A stretch of DNA of 64,000 nt, from assembly GCF_000631985.1 (NCBI RefSeq), contig NZ_JFYN01000044.1, forward strand, positions 1 through 64,000, read 5' to 3'. This DNA comes from Pseudomonas sp. RIT288. GTDB taxonomy: Bacteria > Pseudomonadota > Gammaproteobacteria > Pseudomonadales > Pseudomonadaceae. The position numbers and the translations under genes were made by a program. The notes beneath the pieces were generated by a model, which saw only the letters and a program-made list of their open reading frames with translations, ran no database searches and had not been told where the DNA came from. Numbering within the stretch: position 1 is the first letter of the stretch; each line of letters opens with the position of its first letter. This document shows, piece after piece, positions 45,154 to 53,604 of this stretch.

Positions 45154-45852
45154 TTACTGCGCGGACTTCTGCTTCAGACGCTCAAGGATCGCATTGGCGC
45201 TGCCTTCGTTCGGCGTGATGCCGGCGTCGCGCAGTTTGCGGTCCAGGTCGTTACCGGTCGAAGCGTCAGCCAGCTCATCGGCGGCGCTCAGCTCGGCAGC
45301 GCGTTGCTGCTGCTTGGCCTGCAGACGGTTCAAGGTGCCGACGGCGGTTTCCAGCTTGCCGTTGGCGCCGCCGCTGGCGATGGACGCGCTGACCTGCGCC
45401 TTCTGCACGCTTTCCCGGGCCTTGGCCATGTCCACCTGCTGGCGCAGGCTCTTGATCCGCGACTCAGCCTTGCTGATGTCCTTGCGCATGTTTTCGGCGT
45501 AGGTGCCGAACTCATCGCTCTGGGCTTTCTCGGCGGTCAGGTCGTTGGTCAGGGTCGAAATCGCTTCGGCCACTTCCATGGCCAGGTCTTCACGACCGGC
45601 GTTCAGCGCGGAAACCGCCTTGGCTTCCAGATCCTTGATCTTGGCGTCGTACTCGCTCACGCGGTCAGCGGCCAGTTTGTGCTTGGCCATGATGGTGACC
45701 AGCTCACGGCGGGCATTCGACAGCGCGGTGTCGGCGTCGCGGATTTCCTGGTCGAGGATGCGCAGGGCCTGTTGGTCGACGATCGCTTCGCCGACTTCAT
45801 TGGCGCCGCCGCGCAGAGCGGTGAACAACTTGCTCCAGATGGACTGAGTCAT
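45154..45852 (-). CDS. yjfJ: PspA/IM30 family protein (YjfJ-like)
   Basis: 232 aa, nearly all alpha-helical coiled coil, beginning MTQSIWSKLFTALRGGANEVG (amphipathic membrane-binding helix) as in PspA/Vipp1. This family has an ESCRT-III-like fold and binds stressed inner membranes. There is no pspBC or pspF nearby, so regulation differs from the classical Psp response. Second gene of the operon, 17 bases after yjfI. Confidence 0.9.
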   Translation of the reverse strand: MTQSIWSKLFTALRGGANEVGEAIVDQQALRILDQEIRDADTALSNARRELVTIMAKHKLAADRVSEYDAKIKDLEAKAVSALNAGREDLAMEVAEAISTLTNDLTAEKAQSDEFGTYAENMRKDISKAESRIKSLRQQVDMAKARESVQKAQVSASIASGGANGKLETAVGTLNRLQAKQQQRAAELSAADELADASTGNDLDRKLRDAGITPNEGSANAILERLKQKSAQ

Positions 45853-45869
45853 TGGATATTCCCTGTTGA

Positions 45870-46538
45870 TTACTTGAAGAAGTGTTCGAAGGCTTCGCTC
45901 GCGCGCTGCACGTTGTCGACCAGGGTTTTCACCTCGGTGACGACGTTGGTCAGGCTCGAGTCGGCGCTGAGGGCGCCAAACATGTTGTAAACGGTCTGGC
46001 CGTTAGGCATCGACTCGATACCGATCGACGACAGCGGGAACATTTCCCGGCTGCGCAGCACGGCGTCGTTGAAGGCGCGCACGTCAGTAATCGAATCGAT
46101 ATCCACCAGCACGGTGTCGACGATGATCTGCTGACCGGCCACGGCGATGTGAATCGGCAGACCGCCGAATTCGTTCATTTCCAGCCTGATGCTGGGTTCG
46201 GAGCTCTGGATCAGAGACAGCGTGATCTCATGCGAAGCCACCTCGTCCAGTGCCTTGAGGGCGTTGAAGAGGCTATCGATGTTCCAGTTGTTGCCTGCGC
46301 TCATGTAATTCTCCGACATGAATGAGCCAGCCAGAATCGGTTGGCGTAGCTGTTGCTCCATCTGCTTGAGCAAGCTTCGGTTTTCCGGAAGCACCCAAGT
46401 TTCGTGTTTCACATAACCGGCGGCAGCCAGGCCCGCGCGCATCTGCTTCATGTAGAAGCTCGACGGTTTTTTCGCGGACGGTTTCGAGCGCTCTCCCTTT
46501 GGGCTCTCTGACGCAACAGTGGGGGAGCGGCTTTTCAT
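45870..46538 (-). CDS. yjfI: DUF2170 (YjfI-like) protein with basic N-terminal region
   Basis: 222 aa. Residues 75-222 match the DUF2170 pattern (WNIDSLFNALKALDEVASHE). Residues 1-65 are basic and include YMKQMRAGLAAAGY followed by KHETWVLPENRSLLKQME, which resembles ribbon-helix-helix or MazE-like (DUF3018) DNA-binding segments. It could therefore be the operon's own regulator; this is inference. First gene of the six-gene unit; its start lies 23 bases from a 12-bp palindrome repeated twice upstream. Confidence 0.75.
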   Translation of the reverse strand: MKSRSPTVASESPKGERSKPSAKKPSSFYMKQMRAGLAAAGYVKHETWVLPENRSLLKQMEQQLRQPILAGSFMSENYMSAGNNWNIDSLFNALKALDEVASHEITLSLIQSSEPSIRLEMNEFGGLPIHIAVAGQQIIVDTVLVDIDSITDVRAFNDAVLRSREMFPLSSIGIESMPNGQTVYNMFGALSADSSLTNVVTEVKTLVDNVQRASEAFEHFFK

Positions 46539-46560
46539 GGCAATGATTCCGTTATGAACA

Positions 46561-46620
46561 TCTCACGCGTGAGCCACACTACAACCAATTCAAAGTGCCA
46601 TCAATGGCTCACGCGTGAGA
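46561..46620. promoter_or_regulatory. Twin palindromic operator-like sites upstream of the yjf operon
   Basis: CTCACGCGTGAG occurs at 46562-46573 and 46608-46619, each a perfect 12-bp palindrome, 46 bp centre to centre. With flanks the two form 16-bp inverted arms (TCTCACGCGTGAGCCA). On the - strand a weak promoter, TTGATG (46604-46599), 17 bases, TAGTGT (46581-46576), lies between them. A repressor binding both sites would cover this promoter. Confidence 0.75.
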
Positions 46621-46635
46621 TTTTTATGACAGCCG

Positions 46636-46668
46636 AAAAAGCGCCCGCAGCGTGGCGGGCGCAAGTTT
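46636..46668. terminator. Terminator downstream of the cysteine hydrolase gene
   Basis: GCGCCCGC (46641-46648) and GCGGGCGC (46655-46662), flanked by AAAAA on the left and TTTTT near the right. On the - strand the A-run becomes the T tail after the hydrolase gene, isolating the yjf promoter. Confidence 0.8.
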
Positions 46669-46689
46669 TTACCAAGTGTGTCTGATCTC

Positions 46690-47238
46690 TCAGTGGCTGA
46701 GGAACTCGTCGGCTGACACCACGCTGGCGTAAGCAAAACCCAGTGCCGACATGAATGCCGCGTGCACCTGGGCAGCAGGCACCGTGACGCCGTTGAACTC
46801 CAGGTCGCGGCTGGCGCAGGCGTCATGAATCACCGTGACGCCGTAGCCCAGATCCGCCGCCGCACGGGTGATGCCGTCGATGCACATGTGGCTCATGCTG
46901 CCGACGATCACCAGATCCTTGATGCCTTGTTGATCGAGGATCGATTGCAACTCGGTTTCGCGGAAAGAATTGACGAAATGCTTGAGCACCACCGGTTCGT
47001 CGTTGCGGTTGAGCACTTTCGGGTGCAACTTGGCGCCCTCCGAACCCGGGACGAAGAAAGGGGCGTCCGCCGAGGTGAACTCATGGCGGATATGCACCAC
47101 CGCATCACCGGCTTCGCGGAACGCGGCGATCAGCCGGGCGGCGTTGTCGGCGGCGGCGTCGACGCTCACCAGCGGCCACTTGCCTTGAGGGAAGTAGTCG
47201 TTCTGGATATCAACTACGATGAGCGCTTGTCTGGTCAT
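46690..47238 (-). CDS. Isochorismatase-like cysteine hydrolase
   Basis: 182 aa. Catalytic triad pattern of the family: Asp10 in VVDIQND, Lys86 in VVLKH and Cys119 in MSHMCIDG. Members hydrolyse amides such as nicotinamide or N-carbamoyl compounds; the substrate cannot be read here. The frame is open 34 codons upstream, but ATG 47238 gives MTRQALIVVDIQNDYF. Divergent from a GlxA-type regulator 100 bases away, which probably controls it. Confidence 0.88.
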   Translation of the reverse strand: MTRQALIVVDIQNDYFPQGKWPLVSVDAAADNAARLIAAFREAGDAVVHIRHEFTSADAPFFVPGSEGAKLHPKVLNRNDEPVVLKHFVNSFRETELQSILDQQGIKDLVIVGSMSHMCIDGITRAAADLGYGVTVIHDACASRDLEFNGVTVPAAQVHAAFMSALGFAYASVVSADEFLSH

Positions 47239-47338
47239 GGGTGTGTCCTCGATGCATGGGCTGGAAGTGGCTTCAGTATTGACGCTGGCCGGCGATTCGA
47301 GGATTGGCCGGACCGACAATAAGCAGGGGAAAACTGAC

Positions 47339-48313
47339 ATGGGTGCAGAAACAGCCGCCGTGGAACTGGGCGTACTGATTTACCCGGGGGCGCAACTGGC
47401 GGCGGTGCACGGTTTGACCGACCTGTTCGCGGTCGCTAACCGGATTGCTGCCGAGCATCAAAGCGCGCAGTTGCCGGTGCTGCGGGTCAGTCATTGGCAA
47501 TGCGATGCCGAGCAGGCGCCGCAGCGGGTCTACGACAGCCAGCCGGGCAACGACAGTGCTTTGTTGGCGGTGCTGATTCCGCCGTCCATCGGTGGTTTTT
47601 CTGCGTCCCGTGTGCCTGCCGCGTTGCTGCAGTGGTTGCGCGAGCAGCATGCCGGCGGCGCGACCCTCGGCGGTGTCTGCGTTGGTTCGTTGCTGCTGGC
47701 CGAAAGCGGCCTGCTCGACGGTCGCAGTGCCACCACGCACTGGACTTCGGCCAAGGCGTTTGCCGAGTGTTATCCGAACATCCGGCTCAAGGCGGACACG
47801 CCGATTGTCGATGACGGCGACCTGATCACCACCGCTGGGCTGATGGCCTGGTCGGAGCTGGGTTTGCGTCTGGTTGATCGTCTGCTCGGGCCAGGCATCG
47901 CCAGCGGCACCGCACGGTTTCTGGTGATGGAGCACAGCGACAGCGCCAGTGCCTGCGGGAGCAATTTTGCGCCGATCCTCAGTCATGGCGATGCGTCGAT
48001 TCTCAAGGTGCAACATTGGCTGCAAAGCACCGGCGCCACCGATGTGTCGCTCGGCGGGATGGCCGAACGCGCGGGGCTGGAAGAGCGCACATTTCTACGC
48101 CGATTTCGCGCTGCGACCGGATTGAAACCGACCGAGTATTGCCAGCATCTGCGGGTAGGCAAAGCGCGGGAACTGCTGGAGTTCACCAATGGCACCATCG
48201 ACCACATTGCGTGGACGGTGGGCTATCAGGATCCGGGAGCGTTTCGCGCGCTCTTCAAGAAAATCACCGGGCTGGCGCCGAGTGATTATCGGGCGCGGTT
48301 TGGTAGCATGTAG
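47339..48313 (+). CDS. GlxA/FtrA-type AraC family transcriptional regulator
   Basis: 324 aa. The N-terminal DJ-1/PfpI-like domain (about 8-185) includes LGGVCVGSLLLAESG with Cys114 at the nucleophile-elbow position. The C-terminal AraC/XylS DNA-binding domain (about 220-320) has two helix-turn-helix units (SLGGMAERAGLEERTFLRRF; HIAWTVGYQDPGAFRALFKK). ATG 47339 gives a sensible start; the longer frame crosses the divergent promoter region. Likely regulator of the adjacent cysteine hydrolase. Confidence 0.88.
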   Translation: MGAETAAVELGVLIYPGAQLAAVHGLTDLFAVANRIAAEHQSAQLPVLRVSHWQCDAEQAPQRVYDSQPGNDSALLAVLIPPSIGGFSASRVPAALLQWLREQHAGGATLGGVCVGSLLLAESGLLDGRSATTHWTSAKAFAECYPNIRLKADTPIVDDGDLITTAGLMAWSELGLRLVDRLLGPGIASGTARFLVMEHSDSASACGSNFAPILSHGDASILKVQHWLQSTGATDVSLGGMAERAGLEERTFLRRFRAATGLKPTEYCQHLRVGKARELLEFTNGTIDHIAWTVGYQDPGAFRALFKKITGLAPSDYRARFGSM

Positions 48314-48410
48314 CGACTCATGGGACGTTGAACGTTGATAAACGACCTGCCTTGGCCGTCTGCAATGAGCTGATCGGCTTTTGATTCAAGTTAAATCAAC
48401 AAGGACGTAA

Positions 48411-51400
48411 ATGAACGATTCTCTGGACCAAAATCCGCGCGGTTCCGCTGGCGGCGCTGCTAGTACTGTTGGAGCGGTCTATGCCGGTTCAGTCGCTGCA
48501 TGGTGTGCAGTTCAGCTCTTGCTCGGCAAGGGTGCGTCGCTTCCCTGGAAGTTAAGCGACGACCACAGCCTTGCATCGATTGCATGCGAAAGCTCGACCC
48601 ATGTCGATGATCTGGTGTTGCAGCTCTTGCCTGAGGGCACTGTTTACATTCAGATCAAACATGGTCTGAAGTTTGGGCCGGAGTTCGACAAAGCCATGGC
48701 CCAATTGGTCCGACAGTTCTGGAGCAGCAGTTTTTCCTGCGCGAAAGATCGGTTGGTGATCGCTACCGACCAGTCAGCCTCAGATACGGTCAGGGTGGCA
48801 GTACGCAATGTTTTGCGCGCATGTCACGATTTGGCGACTGATGCCGCGCTGGAAGACAGGGCTACCAGTGAAGTCATGAAAAAGGCTTTCAGGCGGCTCA
48901 AGAAGTGTTTCGAATATGAGTCGGCGGTACTGCAGAAGTCCGCGCATGACATCACCCGTCGGTTCCGCGACTTTTTGGGCTGCACCCACCTCAGTATTTT
49001 TGAAACACTGGATGGGTGCCAGGAACACCAGGCGATAGAAAGTCTGCGCCAAGTCGTCAAACCGCAGCAGGCTCGGCAAACATGGACGTTGTTGAATTCA
49101 ACGTGCCTGGATGTTGCAACCCTCAGACAGTCCCTCGATCGCCCGGGATTCTGGGGCATTCTTCGACGCTCCCAGATCGAGGTGTCTCATCGCCGCCTGT
49201 TGTTAGCGGGCGAGCATGTACAGCTTGAAGATGTCCTCAGAGGAATGACCAGGCAGCGGGTCGACCAACTGATAGCGTTGCGGCAATTCGATGAAAACCT
49301 CTACGTGGCGCGCGCAGTGCTCGATCAGCATTTCGAGGCATTCTGCGAATCGGCCGACAGTTTGATGGTGATCAGTGGCGGTTCCGGCCAAGGGAAAAGC
49401 TGTTGGTGTGCATACCGTAGCAAGTCGAGCCTGGATCGACCGACATTGCTCGTTGCGGCAGAAAACCTTGAAGCCAGCGATGCGAGTCTGAATGCAACGC
49501 TGATTCGACTTCTCAATCAACATATTCAAGCGCACGGCGGCTACCCACTGCCTCTGTTCGAGCTCACTGAGTGGCTTAAAAACACAAACATTCTGGTGAT
49601 GATCGATGGCCTGGATCGCGCGCCTTCGTTCAGTCAGAGTCTGAGCCCTTGGATGGACGCCACGCTGGCGCAACTGAAGCAGTCGAAGCTGCAGGTCGTA
49701 TTGACCGGACGCCCGGAAACCATGGTGCGCTTGAGATCCACTCTGGAAATGTCGCCGCAGGTTTATCGTCCGAAGAAGGATGTCTGGCAGGTCCAGCTCG
49801 AGGATTTTACTGGCAAGGAGGCCAGTATCGCTGCCGACCGTCTAGGTGATCCTGCGCTGGCTCAATATTCCCATCCGAGCATGATGTCCTTCTGCGCACA
49901 GATTCAGGAGCACGGTGACGTATTGCTGTCGGAGGTGCAGATTGTTGAACGGTTCATCCAGTGGCGGATCAGTCAGGTGAATATCCGCGCTGACATCCTC
50001 GATGAACACCTGAGTTTGTTTATCGAGCTTTTGTCGAAAGCGCTGGCGACCTCAGAGCAGGGCGTGCTGAGCAGCAATGAGGTGCTCGCTATGCCCGGCT
50101 TCGACAGACAGGCCTATGACGCACTGAGGCGCGGAAATTTTATTGTCGAGGCGCACGGTGTACTCCGTGTCGAACCGGACAAAATTTCCGAGCGTCTCCA
50201 AGGCCGGTATCTGGATGCAGTACAAACCATTACAGATCTGGACCAGGTAAAGGCCTTCCCGTTGAAAATGGGAGCATTGCGTTTTGCGTTGCTCGATCTG
50301 GCGATGCGCGATGAACGACAGGCCATCGAGCAATTGAAGCGACTGGTCGACCATTCGAAGAGCTTACGCATGCAGATGGCCCTTGGTCTGGCCTGCACAT
50401 TGTTTGAAGCATTGCCTGACTGGAGCTCGCTGGAGCCTTTGGCAAGCGAGTTGGGCAAAGCCTCTGGGGACAACAATGTGCTGATGTATCTCGGCTCCGG
50501 CGGTGCCTTGATTGATCTGTTGGGATCCAGGCGCTGGAGGGGTGAGCAAAGACTTCGGCTGCTCTGGACACTGGCTCCTACGGAGTCAGGGTTTGACTGG
50601 CGGCAGAAGCATTGGGAGTACCCCTCCCGGTTTTCGAATTTTCATGTAACCCCTTGGCGCAAGCGAATGTTGGCAGTCTTGCAGGAACCCGACGTCGATG
50701 CCTGGAACTTTCTGGTGGAGCGATTCGATTCACAGGAGCCTTTTGAAGATTGCAATGAAGCGAATATGGGCCACCTCGCTCAAGGCTTGTTCTTCCTCGG
50801 CGCTGAAACTCGAATGTGGCCGGCGCTGCAAGCATTGGCACATTGCACAAACCGCCAACAACTGCTGATGCTGCAGATGCTGGCCAGGAACTACAGCGAT
50901 CAAGTGGCGGTTTTGATGGAGCAGATTCTGTCTTCCGGCCTTTTCAGTCTGGACGAAAAGTACGAGTTGGCTGTTGGTCTGCAAGCGAACCTGCCTACAC
51001 CTGCAATCATGGCCGCATTCAACCAATTGCTGGCTGACAGCGAAGACCCCGAGTTGCAAGCAGTTTGCCTGCGTGGGCTGGGATGTGGTGGCGATATCGC
51101 TGCAGTGCTGAAGTTGATCAATAGCCCAAGCGTGTGTGATTCCGATGTTGCCGTGTGCATGAGTTACTCCGGCGAGCAGTTTCAAGTGTTCGCCAAGCGG
51201 ATTTTTGAAAGGGTTTGGCGGCGCGAAGTCACTGCACACGTATTGAACGGCTTTCTATATGGGGTGGGTAACCATGATCAAGCGCTGGCCCACTTCAAAA
51301 TACTGGAACCGCTCTTCATGAAGGCTCTGCGGCAGATACCCGAAGCAGGGATCTCAGTAGCTCCAATTATTGAAATCTTCATCCGCATGGCTATTGACCA

Positions 51401-51815
51401 TCCCGAGAAATGGCAGGGACTGTTTGAGCTGACCGAGGTTATCTTGTCCTCGACGGATGAGCGCGCCCGCAGGTTCATTGTGTATGCCTGTACAGCAGAG
51501 GAAAGCAATGCGCAAAGCGTGGAAGGTCTATGCCTGCGAGCCAGGATCATTCAGACGTTGATAGAGCGAGAAACCGATCGCGAGAATCTTGAACTGCTTC
51601 AGTTCAAGCTTCTGACCGTTCTTATCGATAACCCGACACTGCCGCAATGGCTGGCGGGGTTGATCGGAAAATTTCCTGACATGCCCAGCAAACGTACGGT
51701 GATCATCGCCGAAGCTAAAGGAATCGACGCGCAAAGGCTTGAGCAACTCGTGAGCAATGCACGATCCTTCGTCGCGACCTCCTGCCCTGTAAACGCTGTA
51801 GGTGTGGTTGACTAA
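48411..51815 (+). CDS. Avs-like STAND/NACHT NTPase with N-terminal Cap4-type nuclease domain
   Basis: 1134 aa. Domain order: residues 1-200 match the Cap4/DUF4297-like dsDNA nuclease pattern, with a Gly/Ala-rich start and STVGAVYAGSVAAW helix, ACESSTHVDDL (Glu60, Asp67) and IQIKH (Gln81, Lys83) as the PD-(D/E)xK-like core. A P-loop ATPase spans about 290-620, with Walker A GGSGQGKS (323-330), Walker B ILVMIDGLDR (394-403) and LTGRPE (431-436). The remaining 500 residues are helical-repeat-like. This is the layout of NLR-like antiphage proteins: C-terminal sensor, ATPase switch, N-terminal effector. It is much shorter than described Avs proteins. No signal peptide or TM. Composition looks less GC-rich than neighbours. 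Antiphage role is inferred. Confidence 0.7.
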   Translation: MNDSLDQNPRGSAGGAASTVGAVYAGSVAAWCAVQLLLGKGASLPWKLSDDHSLASIACESSTHVDDLVLQLLPEGTVYIQIKHGLKFGPEFDKAMAQLVRQFWSSSFSCAKDRLVIATDQSASDTVRVAVRNVLRACHDLATDAALEDRATSEVMKKAFRRLKKCFEYESAVLQKSAHDITRRFRDFLGCTHLSIFETLDGCQEHQAIESLRQVVKPQQARQTWTLLNSTCLDVATLRQSLDRPGFWGILRRSQIEVSHRRLLLAGEHVQLEDVLRGMTRQRVDQLIALRQFDENLYVARAVLDQHFEAFCESADSLMVISGGSGQGKSCWCAYRSKSSLDRPTLLVAAENLEASDASLNATLIRLLNQHIQAHGGYPLPLFELTEWLKNTNILVMIDGLDRAPSFSQSLSPWMDATLAQLKQSKLQVVLTGRPETMVRLRSTLEMSPQVYRPKKDVWQVQLEDFTGKEASIAADRLGDPALAQYSHPSMMSFCAQIQEHGDVLLSEVQIVERFIQWRISQVNIRADILDEHLSLFIELLSKALATSEQGVLSSNEVLAMPGFDRQAYDALRRGNFIVEAHGVLRVEPDKISERLQGRYLDAVQTITDLDQVKAFPLKMGALRFALLDLAMRDERQAIEQLKRLVDHSKSLRMQMALGLACTLFEALPDWSSLEPLASELGKASGDNNVLMYLGSGGALIDLLGSRRWRGEQRLRLLWTLAPTESGFDWRQKHWEYPSRFSNFHVTPWRKRMLAVLQEPDVDAWNFLVERFDSQEPFEDCNEANMGHLAQGLFFLGAETRMWPALQALAHCTNRQQLLMLQMLARNYSDQVAVLMEQILSSGLFSLDEKYELAVGLQANLPTPAIMAAFNQLLADSEDPELQAVCLRGLGCGGDIAAVLKLINSPSVCDSDVAVCMSYSGEQFQVFAKRIFERVWRREVTAHVLNGFLYGVGNHDQALAHFKILEPLFMKALRQIPEAGISVAPIIEIFIRMAIDHPEKWQGLFELTEVILSSTDERARRFIVYACTAEESNAQSVEGLCLRARIIQTLIERETDRENLELLQFKLLTVLIDNPTLPQWLAGLIGKFPDMPSKRTVIIAEAKGIDAQRLEQLVSNARSFVATSCPVNAVGVVD

Positions 51816-51846
51816 CGGGGACGGTCGACTAGTCTGATGCTGGCAG

Positions 51847-51864
51847 ATTGACGCTATTGTCAAT
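51847..51864. promoter_or_regulatory. Inverted repeat before the lipoprotein gene
   Basis: ATTGAC, six bases, GTCAAT, 26 bases before the ATG. It contains a -35-like TTGACG but no good -10. Possible operator. Confidence 0.35.
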
Positions 51865-51890
51865 GCCCCTACGCATCCAAGGACGAACCC

Positions 51891-53429
51891 ATGTCGACCA
51901 TTCCCTTTGCCAGGTTTTTCAGGGCGGCAGCGTTGTCGGCTGTCAGCACGGCATTGATTGTCGGGTGTGCAGTGCCTACTGGAAAGGCACATCTGTATCG
52001 GGCCAAGAACGCTGCCAATGGCGACAACTCTGCTCAGGAATTGATCAACATCTATGATCCGTCCACCCGAGACACTGCGATAAAAAAAGCCGTGAAGGAC
52101 AGTCTGGCGCAACAGGACGTCTTCGCTATTTATCTCACCGATGGGTACTTCAAATACCTGCGTGATTACGACGGTGTAAACGAAGTGGTGGTGGTCGCAG
52201 AGTTTACGGAAGTGAATTCTGGAACAAAAACCGACACGGTAAGCAAAGTCCTGGGGCCGTATCTGGGAGTCGCTGATCAGTCGGGAACGCCCTTTGTCGG
52301 AAAATTGCTATACGGACCGAAGAAGCTCGAGTCAGATCACGTCAATGTGCGTTTGACTGTTCTCGAGTATGACCAGGGCGAGAACGCCAACTCGGCGGCC
52401 TTTCTTGACTTCATCAGCTCCGCCAGCCAGACACTTTCCTTGGCAAACCCGGTCACGGCAGCGGAAATCACCTTTGCCAGGGAAGTCGCCAAAAGCCTGC
52501 TGAGCCTGAACAAGGATGATGTCGTCATGCAGATCGATTTCGATCTGGTGGGTGATACCGGTCAGGTGGGTCAAGGCAACTTTATTCCGCTGGCGCCTGG
52601 CAACTATGTCTTGATCAATCAGGAACGTTGCTCACTTGGGAACTGCTTTGGTTATTTGACCCATGATGGTCACTCTTACAATCCGGTGGCATGGGCCGGT
52701 GATGCAGTGCTCGCGATTCCTGTTGCCTTGCGCCGAGGGCTGACCGACACCCCGGACCAGGATGCCTTGAGTCCGATCAATCCGGAAAACATCAAACACT
52801 ACAATCAGCAGGTCGTCAGTGAGACTGGCGGCAAGACCAATATTTTTACCGACAAGACCTGGCTAAGCTTTTCCGTGGTCAAGGGAGGCGATGCGGCTCT
52901 CTGGGAAAAACGTCGTTTACTGGCGACGGCCGAAGAGGCCATTCAGAACCTGAACAAGAAAAGCTCGGTGAGCGGACTTGAGAGCTCCGACTATAAGTTG
53001 GCGAAGGACGCGCTGGACGCAGCCCGGGCCAAGGAGTTGCAAAGCCGCGCTGCGCTGTCGTTCGTTTTACCAGTCAACGACAAAGGCGAGTTCGCGCCGA
53101 CGATCACCACTGACCGGTATTGCCTGGCGCATCCAGCGACAGTGAAAGTCAGTAACGCGCAGTTTTATCGCTTGAGCGAAAATGCCTTTCCGAAGGAAAT
53201 CGTTGCTCCAGATATTCAGAAAGTTGCCTTGGGTACGCCCAACAACACATGTTTTACGGTTGATCCGAAAAAAATAACGGCGGGTCAGTACCAGATGGTC
53301 GCGATTTATGGCACGGGTAGTGGCAATCAAGTGCAGACGCTTTCCTACACGGTGATTGACCCGGCTGCAAAACCACCAGCACCGGCGGCACCGGTTGCCG
53401 CGAAGGCACCTGGCAACACTGTTCCTTGA
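51891..53429 (+). CDS. Unrecognised 512-aa lipoprotein downstream of the STAND NTPase
   Basis: I do not recognise a family. The N-terminus has a basic start, a hydrophobic core and a lipobox (ALIVGC, Cys near 26), so it should be an exported lipoprotein. Residues 30-310 look beta-rich; about 335-395 is a charged helical stretch that may be coiled coil (WEKRRLLATAEEAIQNLNKK); 400-490 looks like a beta-sandwich; the tail is Pro/Ala-rich. It starts 75 bases after the NTPase stop on the same strand. Whether the two are one system or merely neighbours in the same variable slot is not clear. Confidence 0.6.
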   Translation: MSTIPFARFFRAAALSAVSTALIVGCAVPTGKAHLYRAKNAANGDNSAQELINIYDPSTRDTAIKKAVKDSLAQQDVFAIYLTDGYFKYLRDYDGVNEVVVVAEFTEVNSGTKTDTVSKVLGPYLGVADQSGTPFVGKLLYGPKKLESDHVNVRLTVLEYDQGENANSAAFLDFISSASQTLSLANPVTAAEITFAREVAKSLLSLNKDDVVMQIDFDLVGDTGQVGQGNFIPLAPGNYVLINQERCSLGNCFGYLTHDGHSYNPVAWAGDAVLAIPVALRRGLTDTPDQDALSPINPENIKHYNQQVVSETGGKTNIFTDKTWLSFSVVKGGDAALWEKRRLLATAEEAIQNLNKKSSVSGLESSDYKLAKDALDAARAKELQSRAALSFVLPVNDKGEFAPTITTDRYCLAHPATVKVSNAQFYRLSENAFPKEIVAPDIQKVALGTPNNTCFTVDPKKITAGQYQMVAIYGTGSGNQVQTLSYTVIDPAAKPPAPAAPVAAKAPGNTVP

Positions 53430-53604
53430 TCGAATTCGTGCAAAATGCCGGGCAAATAAGCCCAGTCGTGCAAAATCTACAAGGCGTGATGCCATTATCT
53501 TTTGAGCAAGCAACTGATTTCATGACGTTTTCATTCTGATACTGCTTGGCCTGATCTCTGCACCGCTTACCGCTGAATCCATTGAGTCGCTGGAAGGGGG
53601 ACGC

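Noticed and set aside
46586..46600. Sigma54-like TGGCAC...TTGG on the - strand upstream of yjfI, tempting because classical pspA is sigma54-dependent
   Set aside because: The second element is one base too far away and has G in place of the essential C of the GC pair.
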